Source: Deltaproteobacteria bacterium HGW-Deltaproteobacteria-19
Lineage (GTDB): Bacteria > Desulfobacterota > Syntrophia > Syntrophales > PHBD01
Direction of reading: 5' to 3'
DNA: 64,000 bases
Assembly: GCA_002841865.1 (NCBI GenBank)
Contig: PHBD01000001.1
Coordinates: forward strand, 1-64,000
The notes beneath the pieces are model-generated. The model was not told the DNA's origin. It saw only the letters and a list, made by a program, of their open reading frames with translations, and did not search any database. Each line of letters starts with the position of its first letter. Position 1 is the first letter of the stretch. The position numbers were made by a program, and so were the translations under genes. This document shows, in pieces, positions 1 to 12,273 of the stretch.

Positions 1-342
1 AAACGTGCGGACGGCCATGAGGACGGCCGGTTTCGCGTCGCCCACCTGGTAACGAAGCTCGTCGAGGGTGAACTTCGGATTCAGGCCGAGCCACATGGCG
101 CCGATTTTTCCCGCTGCCATGTAAGTCGTGAGAAACTCGTTCCGGGCCGCCGAGAGAAGGGCCACCCGGTCCCCCGGCCGGATGCCCACCTCCAGGAAGG
201 CCTTGGCGATATCGTCCATACGCGACTTGAAATCCGCCCAGGTGAGGCGCTCGTCCCCGAAGACGAGGGCCTCGGCTTTGGGCTTCTTCGCTGCCCATTT
301 CTCGACATAATGCCAGGTAAGGTTCAGATTCTGCCAGCTCAT
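1..342 (-). CDS. Acyl-CoA synthetase (AMP-binding), N-terminal part; cut by window edge
   Basis: The 114 visible codons read as the N-terminus of an ANL-superfamily acyl-CoA synthetase. A WHYVEKWAAKKP-type opening is followed by the conserved region around GIRPGDRVALLSAARNEF, where these enzymes bury the first strand of the large domain. The enzyme would activate a fatty or aromatic acid with ATP and CoA. The start is chosen because an AAAGGAG ribosome site lies six bases upstream of the ATG. The rest, including the P-loop and catalytic lysine, lies outside the window, so substrate class cannot be judged. It is the third gene of a minus-strand set with the MaoC-like and DUF4412-like genes. 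Confidence 0.85.
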   Translation of the reverse strand, partial: MSWQNLNLTWHYVEKWAAKKPKAEALVFGDERLTWADFKSRMDDIAKAFLEVGIRPGDRVALLSAARNEFLTTYMAAGKIGAMWLGLNPKFTLDELRYQVGDAKPAVLMAVRTF

Positions 343-433
343 GGTTTTCTCCTTTGGCGGCGATGGGTGAGGGGTGCAGGGACGGCCCGGCCGCCGGACC
401 TGCCGGGCATTTCTTGTTTGTCGCCCTGAAGAA

Positions 434-1321
434 TCAGGCCGGGCCGAGGACGACGGCGCCATCGCGAATGGCGTGTTTTCCGTCGATGTTCAGGACCTCA
501 AAAAAACAGTGTGTTTCAGGGCCTTCCGTCGCTCTTCCGATCAGGCGGATCCGGATCTCCGAGCCGGGAATCACCATGCCGGTGAAACGGCAGGATATGG
601 CTCTGACCTGCCGGGGATCTCCCTCCGCCTCGCGGTTTGTCACCTCTCGGACAGCCAGGGCCAGTGTGGCCGTTCCCTGGTGGATGATGTCCGGGAGACC
701 GACGGCGCGGGCGAAGGCCACGGACGTGTGGATCGGGAACTGGATGTTGGTGCACCCGTCATAGACGAAGGGCGCTGTCCGGTCCACGAAAACCGGAGCC
801 TCCCAGATGGGCGCCCCGGAGGCTTCGAAGGAAGGCGCAACGGGGAGGGTTTCCCCGCCGCGGCCCTCGTCTGTGCATCGGACCCCGCGCATCATGCCGC
901 CGATGTGCTCCGTGAAGACGGGGCTTCCGTCCGCGTCAGCGGCATCGTAGCGGATGACAAAGAGGGTTCCCGCCTTGCGGGGAAGGATCGCCGCGATACG
1001 GCCCTGCACGGAGAGTCTGTCTCCCGGCCGGACGAGGCGGTGGATGGCCAGGTGCTCCGTGTAATGGACCTGGGTGTTGATGATTTCTTTCGGGAACTTC
1101 GCCGACTCGATGAATTCGGCGATCCGCTCCGTGATGGGCCAGGTGACGGCGACGCAGAACATGGGCGGGGCGGCGATTCCTCCGGGCTGCGAATCGTCGA
1201 GATACAAGGGCGTATCATCGCCAAGTGCAGCGGCGTAATTCGTCGTCTGCCGCCAGGTCACGGCCGTTTCATAGGCCTTCAGCGGGATTCCGACATGGCG
1301 TGAAGAGAGTTCCATGGACAT
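434..1321 (-). CDS. MaoC-like double hotdog dehydratase/hydratase
   Basis: This 295-residue protein has the length and layout of two fused hotdog domains, as in MaoC/FAS1-type (R)-specific enoyl-CoA hydratases. The N-terminal half (about 10-130) matches the degenerate MaoC_dehydrat_N type. The C-terminal half (about 170-290) carries the hydratase signature region NIQFPIHTSVAFARAVGLP followed by IIHQG, keeping the catalytic-type histidine though the usual Asp/Asn pattern is altered. Likely role is hydration of a trans-2-enoyl-CoA next to the acyl-CoA synthetase. It starts seven bases after the stop of the upstream gene, so the two are probably co-transcribed. No strong ribosome site is visible, and the second ATG two codons in is an alternative. 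Confidence 0.75.
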   Translation of the reverse strand: MSMELSSRHVGIPLKAYETAVTWRQTTNYAAALGDDTPLYLDDSQPGGIAAPPMFCVAVTWPITERIAEFIESAKFPKEIINTQVHYTEHLAIHRLVRPGDRLSVQGRIAAILPRKAGTLFVIRYDAADADGSPVFTEHIGGMMRGVRCTDEGRGGETLPVAPSFEASGAPIWEAPVFVDRTAPFVYDGCTNIQFPIHTSVAFARAVGLPDIIHQGTATLALAVREVTNREAEGDPRQVRAISCRFTGMVIPGSEIRIRLIGRATEGPETHCFFEVLNIDGKHAIRDGAVVLGPA

Positions 1322-1328
1322 GGTCGTC

Positions 1329-1898
1329 TCAACGGCGGGGTACGCCGGGCATGGCCATCTTCTTGTAGCCCTTGGGCGCCTCGAAGAGGCTGTCGGCCTG
1401 CCCGCCCATCTTGATGTTGCGATATTCCATGCTCCAGCTCCCGTCCACGGCGGCAGACTTGATCGGGAAATTGGCGAGATCCGTTGCCAGCCACTGGTAG
1501 GACTTCATCTGCTTCTGCCCGTCCTTGTAAGTGATCTCGTACTTTTTCGTCGGATGGCCGTCGACCGTGTCCGAGCCGATCAGCTTGCGGCTTATCTCGC
1601 CCTTCATCTTCTCACGGGGCGCCTGATCCTTGGACGGGTCGAGTGTCATCTCCATGTAGCTCTTCTGCTTCGGCATGATGATCCAGGTTTTCATCAGGTC
1701 CTGTCGGGAGATGGTGATCGTGTCCTGCTTCATCGATTCCCAGCGGAATTTCTTGTCTTTCATGTAAACCTTCGAGGTCATCCCCTTGCCGCCCTTTGAC
1801 GTGTTCACCATGTTTGCGGAAAACTCCAGGGCCAGCGCGGTCCCGTAAAAGACGAGTGCGACCAGCATGGCCGCCAGGATAAAAAGCCGTTTTTTCAT
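1329..1898 (-). CDS. Secreted DUF4412/LolA-like protein
   Basis: The protein begins with a clear signal peptide (MKKR, then a hydrophobic stretch ending in GTALA) and continues as a beta-rich periplasmic domain with alternating Lys-rich and aromatic segments (MTSKVYMKDKKFRWES, YMEMTLDPS, DTVDGHPTKKYEITYKDG). This pattern is typical of DUF4412 and LolA/LolB-fold proteins that bind lipidic ligands. The start is the ATG after GGAGGATGATC; another ATG two codons upstream is too close to that site. The 189-residue length fits the family. It is first in the minus-strand set with the MaoC-like and acyl-CoA synthetase genes. Function is unknown; envelope lipid handling is only an inference. Confidence 0.7.
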   Translation of the reverse strand: MKKRLFILAAMLVALVFYGTALALEFSANMVNTSKGGKGMTSKVYMKDKKFRWESMKQDTITISRQDLMKTWIIMPKQKSYMEMTLDPSKDQAPREKMKGEISRKLIGSDTVDGHPTKKYEITYKDGQKQMKSYQWLATDLANFPIKSAAVDGSWSMEYRNIKMGGQADSLFEAPKGYKKMAMPGVPRR

Positions 1899-2098
1899 GA
1901 TCATCCTCCATTCTGAATTTTTAACCTGTAGCGTTTCATAACACGGGCGGAGGCCGTGGTCCACTCCCATCAGGCCGGATTCCACCCGTCGGGAAGAATT
2001 GCTTTCAGCATCCCCCGGGATCGCTTCCGCTTCGCACGGATCATCCAGGAGAGGACGCGTAATATATCATAATATTGATAGGTTGACAGTCAAAGAGC

Positions 2099-2128
2099 TT
2101 GACATGCCCGATCCCGGCACGGTATTCT
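2099..2128 (+). promoter_or_regulatory. Sigma-70 promoter of small RNA copy A
   Basis: TTGACA at 2099-2104 is followed after 18 bases by TATTCT at 2123-2128. It sits at the same distance from a downstream intrinsic terminator as in the two sister loci near 13.6 and 30.5 kb. Confidence 0.6.
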
Positions 2129-2134
2129 ATGCGA

Positions 2135-2262
2135 AATTCCGGGAGCACAGGGGAAACAAGGTTTCCAGAATTTTCCAGACCTCTTTCCCGAGCAGACGGT
2201 GATATCGATGACTCGACCGCCGAAACCCCGATTCTTTCGACAGGAGAACGGGGTTTTCTTTT
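2135..2262 (+). ncRNA. Small RNA family, copy A (most divergent)
   Basis: A transcription unit with its own promoter and an intrinsic terminator (AACCCCG at 2224-2230 pairs with CGGGGTT at 2249-2255, then a T run). It has no convincing reading frame. The 3' half keeps the landmark order seen in copies B and C: CGGT, six or seven bases, GATGA, about ten bases, then GAAACCCC leading into the terminator. The 5' half shares TTCC..CAC.GG. The transcript would be about 125-130 nt and ends about 65 bases before the histidine kinase start codon, so it is either an independent RNA or a leader with an attenuator. I do not recognise the family. Confidence 0.55.
2224..2262 (+). terminator. Intrinsic terminator of small RNA copy A
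   Basis: AACCCCGATTCT and AGAACGGGGTT form a long stem with a short loop, followed by TTTTCTTTT. Confidence 0.75.
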
Positions 2263-2326
2263 GTCTCGTGGAATGGGGGATAACAATGTCCCTTTCTGCA
2301 CATATCCGGTGGATGAAAGGTGCTCC

Positions 2327-5824
<3,498 letters not shown>

Positions 5825-6281
5825 GAGGGCTGTCCGGGCTCACAAGTTGAGCGGCACCCCATCTGTGTTATAGGAACTGTCTGGTCTAACGCAGGGTGAC
5901 TGATTGAAATCAGTCCCCATTCCTTTCTCCGCCCCACCCCTGCCTGCAAGAGATACCGTGAAAATCGACGAGTCATCATGTCCGGGCGGTGCCTTGAATC
6001 CGGACCTCCCCGGATTCATCGCTGCCCGGGAAGTGTTGTGGAGCGTCAGCAGGATCGGTCGCGTTCCATATATCCTTCCACGTTCAAGACATGGAAAAGG
6101 CATGTACCAAAATGAAATACTCAATGAAAATAAAACGATAAGGCAACATTGTGAAAGGGTATGTTCCATGATGGTACATGGCGATAACGGCCCGTGAACG
6201 AGCCTGTTGCAAAAGAAATCGTTGATTCATGTAGTTACGTTAATTCGGGGAAATGGAACACCCTATGCAATGCTGCTTGCC
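5825..6281 (+). other. Intergenic, no gene seen
   Basis: About 460 bases between the kinase and a gene remnant. Only short overlapping frames without homology-like features or ribosome sites are present. A small inverted repeat (TGATTGAAATCA around 5900) is visible. I see no RNA gene. Confidence 0.4.
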
Positions 6282-6404
6282 GGATGCCCGGGTGTCGTGA
6301 AGGCATCGGCCCCGGAACTGGGCGGGCACAATGCTTCGATCTGCGCCACGATCGGACTGGGAGAGGCGGAGCTGCAAGCCCTGGCGGTAGATAAACTGAT
6401 CTGA
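6282..6404 (+). pseudogene. Remnant of a CaiB/BaiF (family III) CoA-transferase C-terminus
   Basis: The last 40 codons of this frame read like the closing segment of family III CoA-transferases, where APxLGxHT, then a LGLSEAEI-like stretch and a final LRxxGVI are usual: here APELGGHN, then TIGLGEAELQALAVDKLI. No upstream catalytic region exists, so it is a leftover 3' end. It indicates that a CoA-transferase gene was lost in front of the acyl-CoA synthetase operon. Identification rests on a short motif and is moderate. Confidence 0.4.
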
Positions 6405-6486
6405 ACCGGATGTTTTTCAATCACAGAGTTCCGAGGCGCTGTGCCGGATGTGACCGGCCGCGCCGAGGAAGAAAGGGGAGAATGAC

Positions 6487-8358
6487 ATGGTTTTTTCCGT
6501 TACACCGATCGGCGGCATGAAGGACATCGAAGCGTTGGAGAAGGTGCCCTGGGAGGACGTCCTTTCTGCGCAGAGCACCTACGAGCTTTTTCGCGATGCG
6601 GCAAGCCAGTTTCCCGACAAGACGGCGATCACCTTCCTGCCCACCGGAGAAGACAAGGATGAAGCCGTGCGCATCTCCCACAGGCAGCTTTTCGCACGCA
6701 TCACGCAGGCCGCCAACGCCTTTCATGCCCTCGGCGTCGGACCCGGCGATGCCGTCGGCATCCTGATGCCCGGCATGCCGCAGACCCACTTTGCCCTGTG
6801 GGGAGCCCAGACCGCCGGGATTGCCTGCCCCATCAATTTCCTGCTCAGTCCCGAACAGATCGCCGAACTGATGAACGCTGCCGGCGTCAAGGTCGCGGTG
6901 GTCTTCGGGTCCCCCGCCATGCCGGGGATGCTGGACAAAGCCCTGGCCGTGCGCGAGCTTGTTCCGGACATGAAGGCACTTCTCCTGGTGGGGGCGAAAA
7001 GCGATCCGTCACGAAATATCTGGAATTTCGATGAAAAACTCGACGAGCAGCCCGGTGACGCCCTGACCTCGAAACGGACTTTCTCGCGCCGGGACGTCTG
7101 CACCTATTTCCACACCGGCGGGACCACCGGTTCGCCCAAGCTCGCCCGCCTGACTCAGGGAAACATGGTTTATGCCGCATGGGCCATCGCCCAGATGTAC
7201 GGCTATACGCCGGATGCAATCGGCGTCAATCCGCTGCCCCTGTTCCACGTGGCGGGCTCCGTGATCCTGGGCCTGTCGCCCCTGTGTTCAGGGGCCCAGA
7301 TCATCATTCCCACGGCGGGCGGCTTCCGGAATCCCAAGGCCCTGGCCAACCACTGGAAGATGGTTGCCCGCTATCGGCCCACCCACGTCGGCGGCGTGCC
7401 GGCCAACATGGTGGCCATCTCGGGTGTGCCCCCGCAGGGCGAGGACTTGAGCTCCATCCGAGCCTTCTACACCGGCGGCGCAGCCCTGCCGGTGCAGACC
7501 GAGCGCTATTACCGGGAGACCTTCGGCATCCCGGTCTACAAGATGTACGGCATGACGGAGACGACCGCCCTGGGGGCCATGAATCCCGTGGGGGCCCCGG
7601 TCAAGCTCGGATGCCTGGGAATGCGGCCGCCCTATGAGGAGCTCGCGGTTCGTCACTTCAACGCCGACGGCAGCCTGGGCGCACGGTGTGCGGCCAATGA
7701 AACCGGCGCCGTCCTGTTGCGCGGCCCGGGAATTTTCCCCGGCTACACCGATTCGTCCAAGGACGCCGAGGCATTCAGTGACGACGGCTGGTTCAAGACC
7801 GGCGACATGGGATACCTGGACGACGACGGCGAGCTTTACGTCACCGGCCGCACCAAGGACATGATCAACCGCAGCGGCAACAGCATCGATTCGGGCATCA
7901 TCGAAGAAGCCATCGAACGGCATCCGGCCGTTCAACAATGCGCGGCCGTAGGGCGGCCCGACACCTATGCAGGCGAACTGCCGGTCGCCTATGTGACCCT
8001 CAAACCGGGCCATCAGGCCGATGGAAGTGAAATCCAGGCCTTTGCCGCCGCGCATATCGCCGACCCCCCGGCCATTCCCAAGGAAGTGTTTGTCATCGAA
8101 TCCATGCCTGCGACGGTGATCGGCAAGATCTTCAAACCGGAACTCAGGGCGGACCAGATTAAGCGGGTGTTCCGTGAGGCCCTGGCGGATATCGGAGCGG
8201 CGACGGATATACAGGTCATGCCGGATAAAAAGCACGGCACCCTGGCTGTGATCAGTCTGCCGGACAGTGATGAACGCGACAAGATCGCGGCCGACATACA
8301 GCGAATCCTTGGGGGATACACGGTTCCGTACGAGATAAGATGGACGCGCGCCGAGTGA
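6487..8358 (+). CDS. Acyl-CoA synthetase with C-terminal extension
   Basis: A 623-residue ANL enzyme. The P-loop YFHTGGTTGSPKLARLT (about 215), the YGMTETT motif (about 355), the GWFKTGDMGYLDDDGELYVTGR hinge core and a closing GKIFKPELR are all present, so adenylation and thioesterification should work. About 80 extra residues follow the usual end, longer than typical fatty acid or benzoate ligases. The start follows AAAGGGGAGAATGAC. It heads an operon with the Kal-like lyase and an acyl-CoA dehydrogenase. That context suggests it loads a branched, amino or hydroxy acid onto CoA for oxidation. The exact substrate is not readable from sequence. Confidence 0.9.
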   Translation: MVFSVTPIGGMKDIEALEKVPWEDVLSAQSTYELFRDAASQFPDKTAITFLPTGEDKDEAVRISHRQLFARITQAANAFHALGVGPGDAVGILMPGMPQTHFALWGAQTAGIACPINFLLSPEQIAELMNAAGVKVAVVFGSPAMPGMLDKALAVRELVPDMKALLLVGAKSDPSRNIWNFDEKLDEQPGDALTSKRTFSRRDVCTYFHTGGTTGSPKLARLTQGNMVYAAWAIAQMYGYTPDAIGVNPLPLFHVAGSVILGLSPLCSGAQIIIPTAGGFRNPKALANHWKMVARYRPTHVGGVPANMVAISGVPPQGEDLSSIRAFYTGGAALPVQTERYYRETFGIPVYKMYGMTETTALGAMNPVGAPVKLGCLGMRPPYEELAVRHFNADGSLGARCAANETGAVLLRGPGIFPGYTDSSKDAEAFSDDGWFKTGDMGYLDDDGELYVTGRTKDMINRSGNSIDSGIIEEAIERHPAVQQCAAVGRPDTYAGELPVAYVTLKPGHQADGSEIQAFAAAHIADPPAIPKEVFVIESMPATVIGKIFKPELRADQIKRVFREALADIGAATDIQVMPDKKHGTLAVISLPDSDERDKIAADIQRILGGYTVPYEIRWTRAE

Positions 8359-8388
8359 CGCGAAAAACCATCGGGGAGAGGAAGGAAG

Positions 8389-8829
8389 ATGAAAAAAGCA
8401 CGGATTCGAGTTCGTATCAGCGAGAAGGACAGGCATTACCGCAACGGGATGGTCAGCGGCGCCACGATCATGCAGCTCATGGAGGATGCCGGGCTGGAGC
8501 TGAGCATCATGGACAGCGGCGACGAGGGATTCCTGGCGGGCTACAAGAACGTGGAGTTCTTTCACACGGTTTATTCCGGCGACTATATCGAGGTCGTGGG
8601 CTGGTTCTCGCGGATCGGCAATACCTCCCGCCAGGTGGAGCTCAGGGTCCACAAGGTCATCGAGGCGATTGACGGCAGCCCGTCGGCTTCCGACATTCTC
8701 AACCCGCCCCTGCTGGTGGCCCGGGCAACGCTGATCGGGGTGGTCACCAAGGCACGCGACCGCGGGATGCAGGTCGAGCGGGAGGAATTCCCCTTCATGG
8801 ACGAACACTCGATCGATACGGACGAGTGA
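8389..8829 (+). CDS. Hotdog-fold 3-aminobutyryl-CoA ammonia-lyase (Kal)-like protein
   Basis: A 146-residue single hotdog protein. The segments DEGFLAGYKNVEF, VYSGDYIEVVGW, RIGNTSRQVEL and PPLLVARATLIGVV follow the order and spacing that I know from Kal, the 3-aminobutyryl-CoA (beta-alanyl-CoA) ammonia-lyase of anaerobic lysine fermentation. That enzyme removes ammonia to give crotonyl-CoA. Thirty bases separate it from the synthetase, and the dehydrogenase follows, so it acts in the same pathway. No lysine-fermentation partners (kamA, kamD, kdd, kce) lie nearby, so a related beta-amino acyl-CoA or simple thioesterase/hydratase role is possible. Confidence 0.65.
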   Translation: MKKARIRVRISEKDRHYRNGMVSGATIMQLMEDAGLELSIMDSGDEGFLAGYKNVEFFHTVYSGDYIEVVGWFSRIGNTSRQVELRVHKVIEAIDGSPSASDILNPPLLVARATLIGVVTKARDRGMQVEREEFPFMDEHSIDTDE

Positions 8830-8889
8830 CCTTTTCCTGGCACTGCAGCCAGGGGTGCCTTTGCATGATGATTTCAGAAGGAGAACGAG

Positions 8890-10035
8890 ATGAACTTCAA
8901 TTTCACCAAGGAACAGGAGTTGATTCAGAGGAGCGCCCGGGAGTTCGCTGAAAAAAACATCGAACCGATCGCGGAGCAGATCGACCAGACCAACGAGGTG
9001 CCGGAAACCGTGATCAAGGGACTGGCCGGGCTGGACATCTTCGGTTTGTCTTTTCCGGAAGAATATGATGGCGCAGGGGCCGACAAGGAGAGCTTTGTGC
9101 TCGTGATCGAGCAGCTTGCCAGGGCTTCCCAGGGCGTATCCATGATCGTTTCGGCCGGCACGGTCGCTCTGGAGACCATCCACTTCCTGGGCACCGAGGA
9201 CCAGAAGCGCCGGTTCCTGCCGCCCTGCTGCCGGGGCGGGCAGATATCGAGCTTTGCTTTCACCGAACCGGGCACCGGATCGGATCCCAAGCAGCTCGCC
9301 ACCACCTATACCCTGGATGGCGATCACTATGTTCTCAACGGTACCAAGCGTTTCATCTCCAACGCCAACTTCAAGGGCCCCATGCTGGTGTTTGCGAAGG
9401 AGAGCGAGACCGGCAAGGTATCGGCCTTCATCGGCGAGAAGTGGATCGACGGCTATTCCGTCTCGGAGCCTTGGAAGAAGCTCGGCCTGCACGGCGGACC
9501 CCTGCTCGATGTGTACCTCAAGGACTACCGCGTTCCCCGGGAAAACCTGCTTGGCGAGGCGGGGCAGGGTTTTGACATTCTCCAGACCGGCATTGCCTTC
9601 GGCAAGCTCGGTTCGGGGGCGTGTTCCCTCGGCGGGATTCTGTCCGCCTATGACGAAGGCCTGAAATACGCCACGGAGAAGCTGCACCGCGGGGCGCCCA
9701 TCGCCAAGTTCCAGACCGTGCAGATGGCCATTGCCCAACTGGTCATGCTCTACGAGCAGACGCGGTGGGTCTGCTACCGCCTGGGGCAACTGGCCAACAA
9801 TCCGAAGAACATCTTTGCCTACCGCAAGGAGGCCGCCCTGGCCAAGGCCGTTGCGGGCACGAACCACGTGGAGGCGGCCAAGGTCATGATGGACATCCAC
9901 GGCTCCTACGGTCTCATGATGGACTACAGGGCGCAGCGCATCTATCGGGACGCCATCATGATGAAGGAGGTCGAAGGGGTGACGGACCTGCAGAAGATCG
10001 TCGTGGCCGGGACCATCCTGGCGGGCATGCGCTGA
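8890..10035 (+). CDS. Acyl-CoA dehydrogenase (short/branched-chain type)
   Basis: A standard 381-residue FAD acyl-CoA dehydrogenase. It shows the FAD/substrate motif SFAFTEPGTGSD (about 118-129), NGTKRFISNA, the LGEAGQGFDILQ loop and the C-terminal IYRDAIMMKEVEGVTDLQK, where the glutamate of EG is the usual catalytic base of short- and medium-chain enzymes. It oxidises an acyl-CoA to the 2-enoyl-CoA and passes electrons to ETF. A GAAGGAGAACGAG site precedes the ATG. It is the last gene of the synthetase operon. The HGGPLLDV segment is less usual and may reflect substrate choice. Confidence 0.9.
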   Translation: MNFNFTKEQELIQRSAREFAEKNIEPIAEQIDQTNEVPETVIKGLAGLDIFGLSFPEEYDGAGADKESFVLVIEQLARASQGVSMIVSAGTVALETIHFLGTEDQKRRFLPPCCRGGQISSFAFTEPGTGSDPKQLATTYTLDGDHYVLNGTKRFISNANFKGPMLVFAKESETGKVSAFIGEKWIDGYSVSEPWKKLGLHGGPLLDVYLKDYRVPRENLLGEAGQGFDILQTGIAFGKLGSGACSLGGILSAYDEGLKYATEKLHRGAPIAKFQTVQMAIAQLVMLYEQTRWVCYRLGQLANNPKNIFAYRKEAALAKAVAGTNHVEAAKVMMDIHGSYGLMMDYRAQRIYRDAIMMKEVEGVTDLQKIVVAGTILAGMR

Positions 10036-10233
10036 TCGAAGATCGTGGGGCAGGCGCGGAGGCGCCGGTCGTCGGGAGAACTCGTGTACGGAATGCAAAA
10101 TATGGCTAATTGCTTTGGAATGCCGATGGATAATAGGGTATGATCCGTCCCGCGACATCACGGCTGTTCTGATGTTCGTCGTAACAAATCAAATGGTTGC
10201 TGATGTCGGATTCTTTGCGGAAGAGAGCCGTCC

Positions 10234-12132
10234 ATGTTGCAAACGCATTTCCCCACTGAAGAAACGCAACGGTTCATTGAGGAGTCTTTGAAAAAGGCCA
10301 AAGAGGCCGGCCTGGACCGGGACCTGGGAAATGTGCCGACCTCTGCAAATGAAATCTATTCGACGGCGGATATCTTCTACTATCTTGAGGAACTCCTGGC
10401 GCAGAGCGTGCCGGGCGACCTGCCGTTCAATCTGATCGCCACCGATGCCCACGGCACGGTGCTGACCGTGATCGGTGCACAGGGGGTTGCACAAAAGCAG
10501 ATCAGGCGCGGAGAATCGCTGTCCCTCGATCTGTGCGGCGCCAACGCCTTCGGCCTTGCGCTCAGGCACGGCATCCCGTTTACGACCCGGAAAGAGGATA
10601 ACTACCTTGCCCTGTTCCGGGAGATGCACTTCTTTGCCGCCCCCGTGAAGTGCGACGACCAGGTGGATGCCGCCATCGGGTATATCACCCCGGCCGAGGG
10701 AAACTTCGGCGCGACGCAGGAGTGGATGGAGCGCTTCATCCTGCTTATGGCCGCCAATGCCTCCCAGGAGATCAAGGCGCGGCGGGAACACTCCGAGCTG
10801 TGGGTTCTGCGGGCCTACATCGAGCGGCTCAACGACGAGAAGGCGATATTCGCCGTGGGACCCAATGGATGGATCCTGCATGCCACCGCTGCCGCACAGC
10901 GGATGCTTCACATCGCACTCACCGGCACGAGCTGGCGGGATCATTTTGTGGAGGCCGTGCTGCCGGAATGGAACGATTTTCTCCACAGGCAATCCAAACA
11001 GCGCACGCGCAAAGAAACGCTGACGATCAGCACTCCCACCATCCAGGCCCGGGCCGAAATCACCGAAGTCACCCTGCCGAACAAGCGCAATGCCGGCTGG
11101 GTGGTGGAACTGACACCCTGCCCGGCCTTGGTTCCCGTCGGTCTACGCTACGATTTCCTGTCGCTGATCGGCGAGAACAAAGACTTCCGGCGGTGCGTGA
11201 ACGTCGCCAAGGTCGTGGCCGACAGTTCATCAACCGTCCTCCTCTGCGGTGAAAGCGGCACCGGCAAGGAGATCTTTGCCCAGGCCATTCATCAGGCCAG
11301 TTCGCGAAGGGAAGAACCCTTCGTCGATATCAATTGCTCGGCGATTCCGAGGGAATTGATTGAAAGTGAACTCTTCGGCTATGAGGCGGGTGCCTTTACC
11401 GGAGCACGCACGAAAGGCATGAAAGGAAAGTTCGTTCAGGCCCAGGGCGGAACCATTCTGCTGGACGAGATCGGCGACATGCCCCTGGAGGTCCAGCCCA
11501 AGCTGCTCCGGGTCCTGCAGGAAAGGCAGATCACGCCGGTGGGGGGCGGCCGCCCGATCCGGCTCAACATCCGGATCCTCTCGTCAACCAACGTCAGCCT
11601 GGACGAACTGGTCCGGCGGGGGCGCTTCCGTTCGGATCTTTTCTACCGCCTGAACGTGGTGGAGATCATGATCCCGCCACTTCGGGAACGCGTTGATGAC
11701 ATTCCGATTCTGGCCCGCTTCTTCCTGGAGCGCTTGAGCTTTGCGCTGCACAAACATGTCCGCAGCATCAGCGACGAGGCCTTCGATGCGCTTTGCGCCT
11801 ATCATTGGCCGGGAAACGTTCGTGAACTGGAAAACGTCATCGAGCATGCCGTACACCTTGCGGAAGGCGTGGTGATCGAAAAGGTGCATCTGCCCGAACA
11901 GATCGCCTGCGGCCGCGAACTGCAGGACATGAGAATCAGCCGCTCGGGGAATCTCATCAACACCCTGGACGAGGTGGAGAAGAATGAGATCGTCGCGGCG
12001 CTGAAGCACTATGAAGGCAACATCCGGCAGGCCGCCCAGGCCCTGAAGATCGGCCGGACAACCCTCTACCGCCGCATCAGCGAATACGGACTTCTCGACG
12101 ATATCCAGCAGTTCAGAAAAGACCCGAATTAA
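10234..12132 (+). CDS. AcoR-like sigma-54 dependent activator
   Basis: A 632-residue enhancer-binding protein. The N-terminal 240 residues have the GAF-like layout of AcoR (acetoin regulator) with CGANAFGLALRHGIP, followed by a degenerate PAS-like segment. The AAA+ domain has Walker A GESGTGKE, an intact GAFTGA loop, Walker B TILLDEIGDM and the arginine finger region. A Fis-type helix-turn-helix closes the protein (EGNIRQAAQALKIGRTTLYRR). It sits between the synthetase/Kal/dehydrogenase operon and the first CoA-transferase gene and may control either in response to an acyl-CoA or organic acid. No sigma-54 promoter was found in front of these two neighbours, but one lies at 20127. Confidence 0.9.
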   Translation: MLQTHFPTEETQRFIEESLKKAKEAGLDRDLGNVPTSANEIYSTADIFYYLEELLAQSVPGDLPFNLIATDAHGTVLTVIGAQGVAQKQIRRGESLSLDLCGANAFGLALRHGIPFTTRKEDNYLALFREMHFFAAPVKCDDQVDAAIGYITPAEGNFGATQEWMERFILLMAANASQEIKARREHSELWVLRAYIERLNDEKAIFAVGPNGWILHATAAAQRMLHIALTGTSWRDHFVEAVLPEWNDFLHRQSKQRTRKETLTISTPTIQARAEITEVTLPNKRNAGWVVELTPCPALVPVGLRYDFLSLIGENKDFRRCVNVAKVVADSSSTVLLCGESGTGKEIFAQAIHQASSRREEPFVDINCSAIPRELIESELFGYEAGAFTGARTKGMKGKFVQAQGGTILLDEIGDMPLEVQPKLLRVLQERQITPVGGGRPIRLNIRILSSTNVSLDELVRRGRFRSDLFYRLNVVEIMIPPLRERVDDIPILARFFLERLSFALHKHVRSISDEAFDALCAYHWPGNVRELENVIEHAVHLAEGVVIEKVHLPEQIACGRELQDMRISRSGNLINTLDEVEKNEIVAALKHYEGNIRQAAQALKIGRTTLYRRISEYGLLDDIQQFRKDPN

Positions 12133-12273
12133 AAACGGAACGGCCGAATGACCGACGGAAATGACGGCCGGAGCCGCACGACAGACAAGCGACCGGAGTG
12201 GCAGGACCCGGCGAATGGGGTACTGCATGATGCATCTATTCCCCTGCACAGGGCATTCGTGAAAGGAAACGAT

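Noticed and set aside
2099-2326. N-terminal extension of the hybrid kinase from a TTG at 2099
   Set aside because: The TTG is part of a -35 box, and the stretch contains a promoter, an RNA unit and a terminator. The ATG at 2327 has a ribosome site.
8850-8880. Sigma-54 promoter ahead of the dehydrogenase at 8890 (TGGCAC and TTTGCA are both present)
   Set aside because: The GG-to-GC spacing is wrong for a -24/-12 element.
7288-10161. Very long minus-strand open frame opposite the synthetase, Kal-like and dehydrogenase genes
   Set aside because: It mirrors well-supported plus-strand genes, has no domain-like pattern or ribosome site, and is expected in GC-rich coding DNA. The same holds for other long antisense frames (for example 2966-5011, 20098-22050, 26373-28427, 28424-30430).
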